64,000 nt of DNA, from positions 1,302,001-1,366,000 of the forward strand of contig NZ_JAGIOK010000001.1 of NCBI RefSeq assembly GCF_017876655.1, in the 5' to 3' direction. A program made the position numbers and the translations under genes. How positions within the stretch are numbered: position 1 is the first letter of the stretch; each line of letters starts with the position of its first letter. Below the pieces are notes generated by a model. That model did not search any database. It had not been told where the DNA came from and saw only the letters and a list, made by a program, of their open reading frames with translations. Origin of the DNA: Microbacterium imperiale. GTDB lineage: Bacteria > Actinomycetota > Actinomycetes > Actinomycetales > Microbacteriaceae. This document shows positions 54,657-64,000 of the stretch, one piece after another.

Positions 54657-55424
54657 TCAGTCGAGGGCCGCGATGACGGCTCGGGCGATCGCCTCGTGTC
54701 CAGCGTCATTGGGATGGATGCCGTCGGGGGCGAGCAACCCGTCACCGCCCGCCAGCGGCTGACCGATGTCGAGCCACGTGGCGCCGATCGCCTGGGCGTC
54801 GCGCTGGACGACGCGCGACAGGCGCCTCACCGCGTCCGGCGCGCGACCATGCCAGAGCACGTCGGTGACGTAGATCCGGCTGCCGGGATACGCCGTCGCC
54901 ACGGCCTCGAAGAACGCCTCGACTTCCGCGTCCACGGGTGCGTCACCGATGTCGTTGCGTCCGCCGGACACCACGACGATGTCGGGGATGAGCGCCGCAC
55001 CCTCGCGCGCCATCTCGACGAACGGGGGACATTCCGCGCGCCCACAGGCCCCTGGTGCCCCTTCTCCGGTCACCCTCGAGGCATACCCCGTGCCGCCCCG
55101 GGCGAGGTTGCGCACCCGCCACCCCTCCGCCTCGCCGACGCGGCTCGCCCAGCTCAACGACGGGTCCGATGCCCCGACACCGGCGGTGTACGAGTCGCCG
55201 AGGAACACCACGATCGGCGAGGCCGTTTCCTCGGCCGCGGTGCTCGGCCGCAACGCCGGGCCGCCGACGAGCAACGCGCCGATGGCGGCAGCCGAGAGCG
55301 CAACGCCCCACAGCGGCATCCCGCCCCAGTCCCGCTGCCACCAGCCGCCCCCGCCCGGTCGTCGCGCCGGACGGGACCACCGGGGAACCCCGGACACGCG
55401 GTGCGACCGCCGGGCGGAGCTCAC
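54657..55424 (-). CDS. membrane-anchored SGNH/GDSL hydrolase
   Basis: 255 aa. A basic N-terminus and one membrane segment (~35-57, MPLWGVALSAAAIGALLVGG) place the enzyme outside. Catalytic blocks are VVFLGDSYTAGVGAS (Ser), GGRNDIG (Asn) and DGIHPNDAGH (Asp-His). A probable esterase or deacetylase acting on polysaccharide acetyl groups, fitting the two acetyltransferases nearby; inference. GTG start overlaps the upstream acetyltransferase stop as GTGA. Confidence 0.86.
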   Translation of the reverse strand: MSSARRSHRVSGVPRWSRPARRPGGGGWWQRDWGGMPLWGVALSAAAIGALLVGGPALRPSTAAEETASPIVVFLGDSYTAGVGASDPSLSWASRVGEAEGWRVRNLARGGTGYASRVTGEGAPGACGRAECPPFVEMAREGAALIPDIVVVSGGRNDIGDAPVDAEVEAFFEAVATAYPGSRIYVTDVLWHGRAPDAVRRLSRVVQRDAQAIGATWLDIGQPLAGGDGLLAPDGIHPNDAGHEAIARAVIAALD

Positions 55425-56125
55425 CGCGTCCTCACGATCTCGCCCGTCTGCGGGATCCACAGGTCGTGGGTCGAGGTCTCCCGGCGGTCGAACCAGGCGC
55501 CCGACACCTCGCCGCGACGTTTGGCCGGCACCCCCGCCCACAGGCCGGCTTCGGGCACGCCCCGCGCCCGGGTGAGGACCGACCCCGCCCCCAGGACGGA
55601 GCGCGGCGGGAGCACGGCCCCACCGAGGATCAGCACGCGGGTGCCGACGAACGACCGCTCACCAATGACGACGGGGAACGCGGCCTGCGCGTCGCGCTCG
55701 AGGTCCACGCTGTGCGACATGACGCGACTCTGGTGTCCCGCGATCGAGGCGAAGGCTCCGAGGGTCACCGACCCCGAGCAGTCGAGCTGGTGACGGCTCG
55801 TGACCTTGGCGTGATCGCCCAGGGTGAGGGCCCCGCCACCGGGAAGGTGCCGAACGAACAACGGATGCGACGAGATGAGGTTCCATCGTCCGAGCAGTGC
55901 GTCGCGCCCCAATCGGATCTCACGCATGTTCTTCACGACGTTGGCGGACCCGAAGGACGAACCCGGGCCCATCTCGAAAGCCGCCACCCGCCACACGAGG
56001 CTCGCCCGGGCCTGCGCGGTGGGGTGGATGCGGTGGCCGACGCGGCGCAGCAGCGCATTTTTCCAGCGACTCGCCGGCAGCAGCCACAGCGCGAGCCGCA
56101 CCAGATCCCGGAACGTCTCAGGCAT
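55421..56125 (-). CDS. acyltransferase with left-handed beta-helix
   Basis: 234 aa. Hexapeptide-like repeats lie between ~70 and 205 (IRLGRDALLGRWNLISSHPL, VTLGAFASIAGHQSRVMSH, VIGERSFVGTRVLILGGAVLPPRSVLGAGSV, partial), typical of LbH acetyltransferases modifying sugars. The ATG at 56125 overlaps the flippase stop by 8 bases. Likely O- or N-acetylates the polymer or its precursors. Confidence 0.87.
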   Translation of the reverse strand: MPETFRDLVRLALWLLPASRWKNALLRRVGHRIHPTAQARASLVWRVAAFEMGPGSSFGSANVVKNMREIRLGRDALLGRWNLISSHPLFVRHLPGGGALTLGDHAKVTSRHQLDCSGSVTLGAFASIAGHQSRVMSHSVDLERDAQAAFPVVIGERSFVGTRVLILGGAVLPPRSVLGAGSVLTRARGVPEAGLWAGVPAKRRGEVSGAWFDRRETSTHDLWIPQTGEIVRTR

Positions 56126-57392
56126 GGATCTCCTCCCGGACGACGAGGGCGTCGCTCGATCGGATCGCGCGAGAGGCGGCGACCGCTTCGACGACGCCGC
56201 GGATGACGAGTCCGGCGACGACCGCCGCCAGCGCTCCCGGCGCTCCCCACAGCACGGCCCCGACGGCGACCAGGGGGACGACGACGACGGTGCTGATGAT
56301 CGTCGCCCGCGCACCGATGCGCAGGCGGCCCAGTGCGGGCAGCAGCGCCTTGGCGACGAGCGACTCGAAGAAGTTGACGGCGACGAAGGACGCCATGAGG
56401 ACGACAGCGGCGGGACCGACGCCGATCTGCCCGCTTCCGAGCCACGCGAGCGCGGGGCCTCCCGCCACCGCGACCGCTCCCCCGATGACGAGCGACATGC
56501 CGCCACCGACGAGGAGCGCGCTGCGCGCCCGCGATGCGCTCACGGCGCTGTCTCGACGAGGGACCCAACCCTGCGCCACCGTGATCACCGGCTGGAGGGC
56601 GACGCCGACCTGCCGCTGGAACTTGTCGACGAGAGCGAAAACCGGTTGCGAAGCCGGAGCGATGACCGCGACGACGACGACGGGCAGGGCGATGTACACC
56701 GCGGACCCGAGCGCCGATCCCATGCCGTGCCGCTGCTCTCGCAGGATGCGCGACAGCCGGTCGGGTCGGGGCGCGGCGGCCCGGTGGCGGCGCGACTTCA
56801 GCATGATCCAGATCGTCGAGCAGACGAACGCCGCGATCATTCCGCCGAGCATGCCGGCGAGCCCGGCTGCAGCGCCCCCACCGACGAGCATGAGGATGAT
56901 GCCCACCCCGGTGCCCGTGACGCGCGGCAACGTCTCGGCGAGCAGGAGCGCGAACGGCGCCCCCCTCCCGACGAAGTACCAGTTGGCCGACACCCCGGCG
57001 GCGGCGGCGGTCACGGCGCCGAGGGCGGCCAGGCCCACGGACTGCGGGGCCACCGCCGCGGCGAGCAGCGCGCTCGCGAGCGCGATCGGGGCGAAGAGCG
57101 CGAGTCGTGCACGGACGGACTCGACGTATGCCGTGCGGCGCTGCGGTTCATCGGCGACCGCGATGCGCGCCGGACCGGACACCCCCCAGCCGAATCCGAT
57201 CGCGGCGGCGGCGATGGCGCCCACGGCCTGACCGAGGGCGATCGCCCCCCAGCCACGATCACCCTCGGCCGAGACCATCGCCGGGATCGCCGCGAGCGAT
57301 GCGACCGCCAGCAGCCCGATGGACAGAGCGAAACCCGACATCCTGCCGAGTCCGCCGGAGAGACGGCGCAATCGCCGTCGCGCGTCGGACAT
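56118..57392 (-). CDS. Wzx-like polysaccharide flippase (MVF/MATE superfamily)
   Basis: 424 aa with about 12 predicted helices. Segments like FALVDKFQRQVGVALQPVITVAQGWVPR are typical of O-antigen/polysaccharide flippases. It would move the lipid-linked unit across the membrane. ATG at 57392; immediately upstream on the same strand is TTGGGGGA, which leaves no space for a normal ribosome site. Confidence 0.85.
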   Translation of the reverse strand: MSDARRRLRRLSGGLGRMSGFALSIGLLAVASLAAIPAMVSAEGDRGWGAIALGQAVGAIAAAAIGFGWGVSGPARIAVADEPQRRTAYVESVRARLALFAPIALASALLAAAVAPQSVGLAALGAVTAAAAGVSANWYFVGRGAPFALLLAETLPRVTGTGVGIILMLVGGGAAAGLAGMLGGMIAAFVCSTIWIMLKSRRHRAAAPRPDRLSRILREQRHGMGSALGSAVYIALPVVVVAVIAPASQPVFALVDKFQRQVGVALQPVITVAQGWVPRRDSAVSASRARSALLVGGGMSLVIGGAVAVAGGPALAWLGSGQIGVGPAAVVLMASFVAVNFFESLVAKALLPALGRLRIGARATIISTVVVVPLVAVGAVLWGAPGALAAVVAGLVIRGVVEAVAASRAIRSSDALVVREEIHA

Positions 57393-57513
57393 TCCCCCAA
57401 TACCCCCGAATCCGGACGGCGTCCCCACGCCTGTCCGTACGGGGGAGACCGTACCGCATCCGGTGGGCATCTGTCTGCAACCGGATTCCGAGCCGTGTGT
57501 ACGATGAGGCGCC

Positions 57514-58050
57514 ATGGGGGAACGGCGACAGCTCGCTGGCTTCAGCGGCAGGGGATATGACAAGGGCCGCGGGCCCGGCTGGCAGGCGGCGTGGCAGCTC
57601 GCCTCGGCGATCGCGGTGATGCCGTGGTTCGTCCCGGTGCGCGTGCGCGTCGCGGTGCTGCGCGCGTTCGGCGCGCGCATCGGGCGCGGCGTGAACCTGC
57701 GCTCCGGCGTGCGGGTGCACTGGCCCTGGAAGCTCGAGATCGGCGACGACACGTGGATCGGCGAGCGCGCCTGGATCCTGAACCTCGAGCCGGTCACGAT
57801 CGGCAGCGACGTGTGCATCTCGCAGGGGGCGATGCTGTGCACCGGGAGTCATGACCACCGGTCCCGCACGTTCGAGTTCGACAACGCTCCGATCGTCGTC
57901 GAGGACGGCGCCTGGGTCGCCGCACGCGCAACGGTCCTGCGGGGCGTCCGCGTCGGTGCCGATGCGCTGGTGGGGGCCACGGCTCTCGTCGTGCGCGACG
58001 TGCCCGCGGGCGCGACGGTGCTCGCCCCGGCCGCGGTCGTCCGTTCGTGA
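57514..58050 (+). CDS. WcaF-like sugar acetyltransferase
   Basis: 178 aa LbH protein. The N-terminus FSGRGYDKGRGPGWQAAWQL and the block TIGSDVCISQGAMLCTGSHDH are characteristic of WcaF/NodL-type acetyltransferases of colanic-acid-like loci. The start ATG at 57514 is part of ATGGGGGAAC. Its stop overlaps the glycosyltransferase start as GTGA. Confidence 0.92.
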   Translation: MGERRQLAGFSGRGYDKGRGPGWQAAWQLASAIAVMPWFVPVRVRVAVLRAFGARIGRGVNLRSGVRVHWPWKLEIGDDTWIGERAWILNLEPVTIGSDVCISQGAMLCTGSHDHRSRTFEFDNAPIVVEDGAWVAARATVLRGVRVGADALVGATALVVRDVPAGATVLAPAAVVRS

Positions 58051-59147
58051 GGATCCTCGCGGTCGTGACCCTGGTCAGCCCGCACGGCGAGTACGGCGGG
58101 CCGGTGCGGGTAGCCCTGAACCAGCTCGCGGCGCTGCGCGACCTCGGTCACGACGTGGTCCTCGCCGGCGCGGCACGGGGCTACGACGTCATCCCGTCCG
58201 AGGTCGACGGCATCCCCGCCCGGCTGTTCCCCGCGCGCACCGTGATTCCGGGTATCGGATTCGCCGGGGTCGGCTCTCCCGCTCTGCTGCGCTCGCTGCG
58301 ACGGCATGTCGGCGAGTTCGACGTCGTGCACGTGCACGCCGCGCGCGACCTCGTCACGCTGCCGGCGGCGCGTATCGCGCAGGCTCGCGGCGTCGCGACC
58401 GTGCTGCAGACGCACGGCATGATCGACGAGACCGCCCACCCGCTCGCCGTCCCCCTCGACGCGGCCCTGACCCGCCCGGCGCTCACCGCCGCGCGAGCGG
58501 TCACCTACCTGACCGAGCGCGAACGGTCGTCGCTCGAGGAGGTCGGGCGGGGCCGCGCGCACCTGATCGCTCTGCCCAACGGTGTTCCCGAGGCGCCCTT
58601 CGCCGAGCCGACGGCGCCCGAGCTGCTCTACCTCGCCCGGCTCGCACCGCGCAAACGCCCCCGGCAGTTCGTCGAAGCCGCGGCGCGCCTCGCGCCGGAA
58701 TTCCCCGGTGCGCGCTTCACCCTCGTGGGACCCGACGAGGGTGAAGGCGCTGCCGTCCGAGCCGCGATCGACACCTCGGGCTATAGCGACCGGATCCGCT
58801 GGGAGGGAGCCCTGGAGCCCGCCCGGACCGGGGAACGGATGCGGCAGGCGAGCGGTTACGTGTTGCCCGCGGTCGACGAGCCCTACCCGATGTCGGTGCT
58901 CGAGGCGATGTCGGCGGGGCTGCCCGTCGTCGTCACCGACACCTGCGGGCTGGCCCCGGCGGTTCGCTCCGCCGACGCCGGGTTTGTCACCGACGGCGAA
59001 CTCGGCGCCGTCGTCGCGGCGATGCGCCGGCTGCTCGAGGATCCGGTCGGGGCACGGGAACGCGGCGAACGCGGCCGCGCCCTCACCCGCGAGCGCTTCA
59101 CCATGCCCGCGATCGCGGAGAGGCTCGTCGAGCTCTACGCCCGGTGA
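58047..59147 (+). CDS. glycosyltransferase family 4 protein
   Basis: 366 aa GT-B fold. N-terminal [25 protein letters not shown] is an acceptor-side motif. C-terminal donor motifs are [20 protein letters not shown] and [18 protein letters not shown] (E-x7-E type). GTG at 58047 overlaps the acetyltransferase stop. Donor sugar unknown; fucose is possible given gmd/fcl next door. Confidence 0.92.
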   Translation: MRILAVVTLVSPHGEYGGPVRVALNQLAALRDLGHDVVLAGAARGYDVIPSEVDGIPARLFPARTVIPGIGFAGVGSPALLRSLRRHVGEFDVVHVHAARDLVTLPAARIAQARGVATVLQTHGMIDETAHPLAVPLDAALTRPALTAARAVTYLTERERSSLEEVGRGRAHLIALPNGVPEAPFAEPTAPELLYLARLAPRKRPRQFVEAAARLAPEFPGARFTLVGPDEGEGAAVRAAIDTSGYSDRIRWEGALEPARTGERMRQASGYVLPAVDEPYPMSVLEAMSAGLPVVVTDTCGLAPAVRSADAGFVTDGELGAVVAAMRRLLEDPVGARERGERGRALTRERFTMPAIAERLVELYAR

Positions 59148-59284
59148 GCCGTGGTTGTGGTGGGGAGCTCGACCTCCCTATACTCGCAACACCGTCGATT
59201 TGGGGATCGGCACGCGCCGAGCGGAGGGGTCCGCTCGGGTCGCGCGACGGTGCTGCAGCGCCGAGGCTTTGGGGGAGAACGCTC

Positions 59285-60310
59285 ATGAAGCGTGCATTCA
59301 TCACCGGTATCACGGGCCAGGACGGTTCCTACCTCGCCGAGCTGCTGCTCGCGAAGGGGTACGAGGTCCACGGCCTGGTCCGCCGAGCGTCGACGTTCAA
59401 CACGTCGCGCATCGATCACCTGTACGTCGATCCGCACGAGGTCGGGGCACGGCTGTTCCTGCACTACGGCGACCTGAGCGACGGCGTCCGCATGACGACG
59501 CTGCTCGCGCAGATCCAGCCCGACGAGGTGTACAACCTCGGCGCCCAGTCGCACGTGCGGGTCTCGTTCGACGAGCCGGAGCACACCGCCGACACCACCG
59601 GCACCGGATCGGTGCGACTGCTCGATGCCGTCCGCATGGCCGGCATCCAGACCCGGTTCTACCAGGCCTCCTCGTCGGAGCTGTACGGGGCCACTCCCCC
59701 GCCGCAGAACGAGAGCACGCCCTTTTACCCGCGTTCGCCGTACGCCGCGGCGAAGCTGTACAGCTACTGGATCACCAAGAACTACCGCGAGGCGTACGAC
59801 ATGTTCGCCGTCAACGGCATCCTGTTCAACCACGAATCGCCGCGACGCGGTGAGACGTTCGTGACCCGCAAGATCACGCGGGCCGTCGCAGCGATCGCGT
59901 TGGGGACACAGGATCACGTGTACCTCGGCAACATCGACGCCGTGCGCGACTGGGGGTACGCCGCCGAATACGTCGAGGGCATGTGGCGGATGCTGCAGGC
60001 CGACGAGCCCGAGGACTTCGTGCTCGCGACCGGCATCGGCATCACGGTGCGCGATTTCCTCGAGGCCGCGTTCGGGCACGTCGGCCTTGATTGGCGACGC
60101 CACGTCCGCTTCGACGAGCGCTACCTGCGTCCGACCGAGGTGGACGCCCTGATCGGGGACCCGAGCAAGGCCGAGGAGAAACTCGGCTGGAAGGCCACCG
60201 TCGGGCCCCTCGAGTTGGCGCGCATCATGGTCGACGCCGACATCCGCGCCCTGGAGTTCGCGGGTCGGCCGTGGATCGACACCGTCGCCCTCTCGGGCTG
60301 GGCCGCGTGA
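59285..60310 (+). CDS. gmd: GDP-mannose 4,6-dehydratase
   Basis: 341 aa extended SDR. NAD(P)-binding [16 protein letters not shown] lies at residues ~7-22, followed by the RR(A)S-type motif [17 protein letters not shown] and the active-site blocks SSSELYG and [12 protein letters not shown] (YxxxK). Makes GDP-4-keto-6-deoxymannose for fucose. ATG at 59285 follows TTGGGGGAGAACGCTC. Overlaps fcl as GTGA. Confidence 0.96.
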   Translation: MKRAFITGITGQDGSYLAELLLAKGYEVHGLVRRASTFNTSRIDHLYVDPHEVGARLFLHYGDLSDGVRMTTLLAQIQPDEVYNLGAQSHVRVSFDEPEHTADTTGTGSVRLLDAVRMAGIQTRFYQASSSELYGATPPPQNESTPFYPRSPYAAAKLYSYWITKNYREAYDMFAVNGILFNHESPRRGETFVTRKITRAVAAIALGTQDHVYLGNIDAVRDWGYAAEYVEGMWRMLQADEPEDFVLATGIGITVRDFLEAAFGHVGLDWRRHVRFDERYLRPTEVDALIGDPSKAEEKLGWKATVGPLELARIMVDADIRALEFAGRPWIDTVALSGWAA

Positions 60311-61284
60311 GCGACGATCTCGCCTTCGTCCCGAGCCGCCTCGACCGACACGCGCCGTTCTACGTCGCAGGTCATCGCGGTCTCGCCGGCAGCGCCGTCG
60401 TGCGCCGCCTGGCATCGGAGGGCTTCGACCGCATCGTGACCCGGAGCTCCTCCGAGCTCGACCTGACCGAACGCCAGGATGTCTTCCGGTTCTTCCGGGA
60501 GCAGCGGCCACGCTACGTCGTGCTGGCGGCGGCGAAGGTCGGCGGCATCCTGGCCAACAGCACCTACCCCGTCGACTTCCTCAGCGTCAACCTCCGTATC
60601 CAGGCGAACGTCATGGACGCGGCGGCGGAGACGGGCGTCGAACGGCTGGTGTTCCTCGGCTCGTCGTGCATCTATCCGAAGCTCGCCGCTCAGCCCCTAC
60701 GCGAAGACAGCCTGCTGACCGGTCACCTCGAACCGACCAACGACGCCTACGCGATCGCGAAGATCGCCGGCATCCTGCATGCCCAATCGGTGCGCCGCCA
60801 GTACGGGCTGCCCTGGATCTCGGTCATGCCGACCAACCTCTACGGGCCGAACGACAACTTCTCGCCGCTCGGATCGCATGTGCTGCCGGCACTCATCCGC
60901 CGGTACGACGAGGCGGCCGCATCGGGCAGCGCCGTCGTGACCAACTGGGGGTCGGGCAACCCGCGGCGGGAGTTCATGCACGTCGACGACCTGGCCTCGT
61001 CCATCGTGCACCTGATGGAGCACTACGACGGCGCCTCGCACGTCAACGTCGGAACCGGTCGGGACCTGACCATCCGGGAGGTCGCCGAGATGATCGCCGA
61101 GCTCGTCGGCTATCGCGGCGAGACGCGCTGGGACACCTCTCAGCCCGACGGCACACCGCAGAAGCTGCTCGACATCTCCCTGCTGCGCTCGACCGGATGG
61201 ACGCCGGGCATCGGGCTACGCGGGGGGTTGGCCCGCACGATCGCGTGGTACCGGCGCACCGACGCCGAACTCCGCGTCGCCTGA
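60307..61284 (+). CDS. fcl: GDP-L-fucose synthase
   Basis: 325 aa SDR epimerase/reductase. [18 protein letters not shown] is the nucleotide-binding motif. Catalytic blocks are [18 protein letters not shown] and the YxxxK segment [24 protein letters not shown] is family-specific. Finishes GDP-L-fucose from the Gmd product. Its 3' end overlaps the convergent polymerase gene by 69 bp. Confidence 0.96.
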   Translation: MSDDLAFVPSRLDRHAPFYVAGHRGLAGSAVVRRLASEGFDRIVTRSSSELDLTERQDVFRFFREQRPRYVVLAAAKVGGILANSTYPVDFLSVNLRIQANVMDAAAETGVERLVFLGSSCIYPKLAAQPLREDSLLTGHLEPTNDAYAIAKIAGILHAQSVRRQYGLPWISVMPTNLYGPNDNFSPLGSHVLPALIRRYDEAAASGSAVVTNWGSGNPRREFMHVDDLASSIVHLMEHYDGASHVNVGTGRDLTIREVAEMIAELVGYRGETRWDTSQPDGTPQKLLDISLLRSTGWTPGIGLRGGLARTIAWYRRTDAELRVA

Positions 61285-62709
61285 TCCCTCGTCGCCGGGC
61301 GTACCCGACCGCCCGGCGACGAGCAGGAGGCACGCGATCATCACGGTCGTCGCACCGGTGGCCTGCAGGAGCGATCCGCGCATGAGGATCGTCATGTACA
61401 CCGGGAGCACGGCACCGACGATGGCCCAGACGCCGCCGGTCGCGAATGCCGGCACGACCCGCACGTCCATCGCCCGCAACACCATGCCGAGCCCGATGAA
61501 GACAATCACGACGGCGATGACGCCGCCGTTCACCATCGCCTCGGCCCACAGCGGTGCCGACAGGTTGTCGAAGGCATACCCGCGATACTCCGCCAGCACG
61601 ATCCCCGTGTCGGTGGGCTTGTCGGGCCAGATCGTCCGTGGCACCCAGAACAGGATGCTGCCGAGGAACTGCCGCGCCGGCTCGACGAGACCATCGAGCC
61701 AGTACGCGAGCGAGTTGGCGATCTGCCAGAACGCGTCGTAGTCGGGGTTGGCGAGGTATTCGCCGAAGAAACTCGTGCGGTTGACGCGCACCTCGTCCGT
61801 GCGGAACGCGTCGGCGATCGGGAAGACGAACAAGAACGCGACGATCGCCAGGACCATCGTGACCCGCGCCCGCAGCCGCGTCGCCGCGGCGCCCGCGAAG
61901 ATGGCCAGCGCGACGGCGACGGTGCCGAAGGTGTAGCGGGCGCTCGCGATCGGATTGACGATCAGCAGCAGGACGACCGCAGCCGCCACGGCGGCCGCGG
62001 AATAGGCGACGCGGCTGGCGCGGGAAATGGCGGCCCGCCGCAACTGGGTCATCGCCCCCGTCGCGATCAGCAGCGGGTACACCGCCGCGGCATACATGAC
62101 GGCGCGGATCGACGGGTCGGGCCAGCGTGCCTCGCGGGCGGCGAACGCGGCCTCGCGACTGCCGAGGGCCGCGGCCGGTCCGAGCTGAGCGACGAAGAAC
62201 GCGCTGATGCCGAGGCCGACGACGGCGAGCCCGATGGCCCGAGCCGGACTGACCGCGCGCGGCGCACCGGGGGCCTGCGGCGGATGCGCGTGCTGCCGGA
62301 GCATCCAGATCGCCCGTGCGACCTCGTAGCATCCGATACCCAGCGCGACGATCCCCGCCGTCGGGAGGTCGAACGCCGGATCGATCCCGGGCGTGGTGGT
62401 CGACACCGCGTCCGCGCGGATCTGCGCCGTCGGCGCGAGCCCCATGAAGATGTAGCCGAAGACCCAGAAGAAGAAGTCGAAGAGATGGGGCCGTCCCGAC
62501 ACCCACGCCACCGACAGACGGATGCCGCCGTAGATCATGATCAGCAACGTGACGATCCACGCGTCGCTGCGGCCGCGATCGGGGATGTCGGAGACGAGCG
62601 CCACCGGCAGGACGACGCTCAGCACGCCGACCGATACGGCGAGCAGGGCGATGCGAGCACCGACGGCGCGTATCTCCGCGCCGTCGAACATTCCGGTGTG
62701 CTTCCCCAC
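61216..62709 (-). CDS. Wzy/O-antigen-polymerase-like membrane protein
   Basis: 497 aa with about 12 predicted helices and a larger extracytoplasmic loop around residues 300-370 ([20 protein letters not shown], then [19 protein letters not shown]). The loop and topology fit O-antigen polymerases, whose sequences are poorly conserved. GTG at 62709 has GGGGAGG upstream; an ATG at 62691 is an alternative. Confidence 0.78.
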   Translation of the reverse strand: MGKHTGMFDGAEIRAVGARIALLAVSVGVLSVVLPVALVSDIPDRGRSDAWIVTLLIMIYGGIRLSVAWVSGRPHLFDFFFWVFGYIFMGLAPTAQIRADAVSTTTPGIDPAFDLPTAGIVALGIGCYEVARAIWMLRQHAHPPQAPGAPRAVSPARAIGLAVVGLGISAFFVAQLGPAAALGSREAAFAAREARWPDPSIRAVMYAAAVYPLLIATGAMTQLRRAAISRASRVAYSAAAVAAAVVLLLIVNPIASARYTFGTVAVALAIFAGAAATRLRARVTMVLAIVAFLFVFPIADAFRTDEVRVNRTSFFGEYLANPDYDAFWQIANSLAYWLDGLVEPARQFLGSILFWVPRTIWPDKPTDTGIVLAEYRGYAFDNLSAPLWAEAMVNGGVIAVVIVFIGLGMVLRAMDVRVVPAFATGGVWAIVGAVLPVYMTILMRGSLLQATGATTVMIACLLLVAGRSGTPGDEGSGDAEFGVGAPVPRDRAGQPPA

Positions 62710-62810
62710 GAGCCTCCCCCTCGCATATCATGACAGACGGGGGTCCGCGTGTCTTACGCGCGGCATATTGGGGCCGCGTCGACGCAGTCGATGCGCGAAT
62801 GGGGGACGCT

Positions 62811-64000
62811 ATGGAGTCCAACCGTGTTCTGCGGGTGATTCGCTATCACTGGATGACGGTGATCGTACTGATGGCGTTGGGCGCCGCGGGCGCGCTCGCT
62901 TATGCGTGGTCGGTGCCACGGGAGTACACCGCCCGCGCCGACGTGTTCGTCGCGGTGACCGGCAGCTCGACGACGGGCGAGCTGGCTCAGAGCAGCAACT
63001 TCTCGCAGCAGCAGGCACGCAACCTCAGCACCGTCGCGACTCGCGAGATCGTGCTGGCGCCGGTCATCGACGAGCTGGGGCTGGAGGATTCCACCGTGCA
63101 GCTTCGCGCGCGGGTGTCGACCGCGGTTCCCCTGAACACGTCGATGATCTCGATCTCCGCCGTCGACCCGTCTCCCCGCGAAGCGGCCCGCATCGCGAAT
63201 CTCGTCGCGGCCGAGCTCGCCGAGGTCGTCCCGACGCTCTCTCCGCAGGTCGACGGCAGCTCGCCCATCCGCCTGCGCGTGATCGAGAACGCCGTGCCCC
63301 CGAACCTGCCCTCTGCACCGCAGACGCCGATGCTCGTCATCCTCGGAGCGCTCGGCGGTCTCGTGGTGGCGGCGGTCGTCGTGCTGCTGCGCCTGATGTT
63401 CGGCACACGCGTCCGCACGGTCGAGCAGGCCCAGGAGACCGTCGGAGCCGCCGTGATCGGAACGGTGAGCGCCGACCGCACCGCGGACCGGGCACCACTG
63501 GCCCTCGTCACCGCGCCGCACTCGTTGCGCGCGGAGGACTATCGCCGGCTGCGCGGCAACCTGCGTTTCGTGCAGGCCTCGCAGGAGCACCGGGTGTTCG
63601 TGTTCACCTCGTCCGTTCCGAGCGAGGGCAAGAGCACGACGGCCGCCAACGCCGCCGTCGCGCTCGCCGCCACCGGCGCCTCGGTGTGCCTCGTCGAGGC
63701 GGACCTGCGGCGTCCGAGCCTGAGCCGCATCCTGGACCTGCCGCCCGACCTCGGTTTCACCAACGTCATCGCGGGTGAAGCGACGCTCGACGACGCGCTC
63801 GTGGCGTGGGGGCCGGACCGGCTGCACGTGCTGCTGGCGGGCCCGGTGCCGCCTAACCCGTCGGAGCTGCTCGAGTCCGATCGAGCCCTCGACGTCCTTG
63901 AGAGCCTGCGCGCAGCCCACGACATCGTGCTGATCGACGCTCCCCCGGTGCATCCCGTCGCCGACGCCGCCGTCCTCGCGCGCCTGTTCGGCGGGGTCGT
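62811..64000 (+). CDS. Wzz/BY-kinase polysaccharide co-polymerase (3' end beyond window)
   Basis: 396 codons in view. Residues ~1-195 form the Wzz-like part with two membrane helices (~15-35 and ~172-198). The cytoplasmic BY-kinase part has Walker A VPSEGKSTTAAN at ~268-279, Walker A' VCLVEADLRRPS and Walker B IVLIDAPPVHPVADAA. Controls chain length and export. ATG at 62811 lies after ATGGGGGACGCT. The C-terminal Tyr cluster, if present, is outside the window. Confidence 0.93.
   Translation, partial: MESNRVLRVIRYHWMTVIVLMALGAAGALAYAWSVPREYTARADVFVAVTGSSTTGELAQSSNFSQQQARNLSTVATREIVLAPVIDELGLEDSTVQLRARVSTAVPLNTSMISISAVDPSPREAARIANLVAAELAEVVPTLSPQVDGSSPIRLRVIENAVPPNLPSAPQTPMLVILGALGGLVVAAVVVLLRLMFGTRVRTVEQAQETVGAAVIGTVSADRTADRAPLALVTAPHSLRAEDYRRLRGNLRFVQASQEHRVFVFTSSVPSEGKSTTAANAAVALAATGASVCLVEADLRRPSLSRILDLPPDLGFTNVIAGEATLDDALVAWGPDRLHVLLAGPVPPNPSELLESDRALDVLESLRAAHDIVLIDAPPVHPVADAAVLARLFGGV

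Overview
The window reads as a chromosomal segment of a high-GC actinobacterium, most likely Microbacteriaceae and Microbacterium-like. The basis is strongly GC-biased codon use, frequent GTG starts, long runs of genes joined by ATGA/GTGA stop-start overlaps, an actinobacterial rRNA operon whose 16S-23S spacer has no visible tRNA, and core gene orders such as tlyA-nadK-recN and alr-tsaE-tsaB-rimI-tsaD. Genus is an inference from gene content, not from a database comparison.

Layout. 1-7220 (minus): a coupled operon of a TPR-like protein with an Arg/Asp-rich repeat, a HAD phosphatase, a small protein, tlyA, nadK, recN and pyrG (cut by the window edge). 7245-12860 (minus): rrn operon 16S-23S-5S with promoter, antitermination-like boxes and terminator. 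13041-17237 (minus): guaA, a DUF3817 membrane protein, a SURF1-like protein and a GuaB3-type protein. 17305-18429 (plus): a monomeric-sarcosine-oxidase-like flavoenzyme. 18430-19773: accessory island 1, a DUF559-type gene bracketed by inverted repeats. 19774-21279: guaB. 21483-25531 (plus): livHMGF branched-chain amino-acid ABC transporter. 25532-27718: accessory island 2, a second DUF559-like gene between related repeat families, including a 210-bp tandem array. 27719-30652 (minus): the liv substrate-binding lipoprotein, rarD and groES with two CIRCE operators. 30786-31969: a frameshifted methyltransferase. 31980-38373 (minus): glmS-acpS-alr-tsaE-tsaB-rimI-tsaD-DUF4190 run. 38426-41563: secreted lipase, a 950-bp gene-poor stretch, coaA. 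41620-44300: Ppx/GppA phosphatase and an orphan histidine-kinase-like membrane protein. 44388-64000: a surface-polysaccharide locus with initiating sugar transferase, glycosyltransferases, GDP-fucose synthesis (gmd, fcl), Wzx, Wzy and Wzz/BY-kinase-like proteins, acetyltransferases, a CDP-alcohol transferase, a cytidylyltransferase-like enzyme, a GDSL hydrolase and an 1837-residue secreted multidomain protein.

How it fits together. guaA, guaB and a GuaB3-like protein place much of guanine nucleotide metabolism within 8 kb. The liv genes form a complete importer whose binding protein is encoded convergently, on the far side of island 2. The polysaccharide locus could build, flip, polymerise and export a probably fucose-containing polymer. 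Two patterns are not explained by the gene list: two DUF559-type genes, each in a convergent intergenic gap and each bracketed by its own palindromic repeat family; and a recurring TTGGGG(G)A motif just upstream of many polysaccharide-locus starts.
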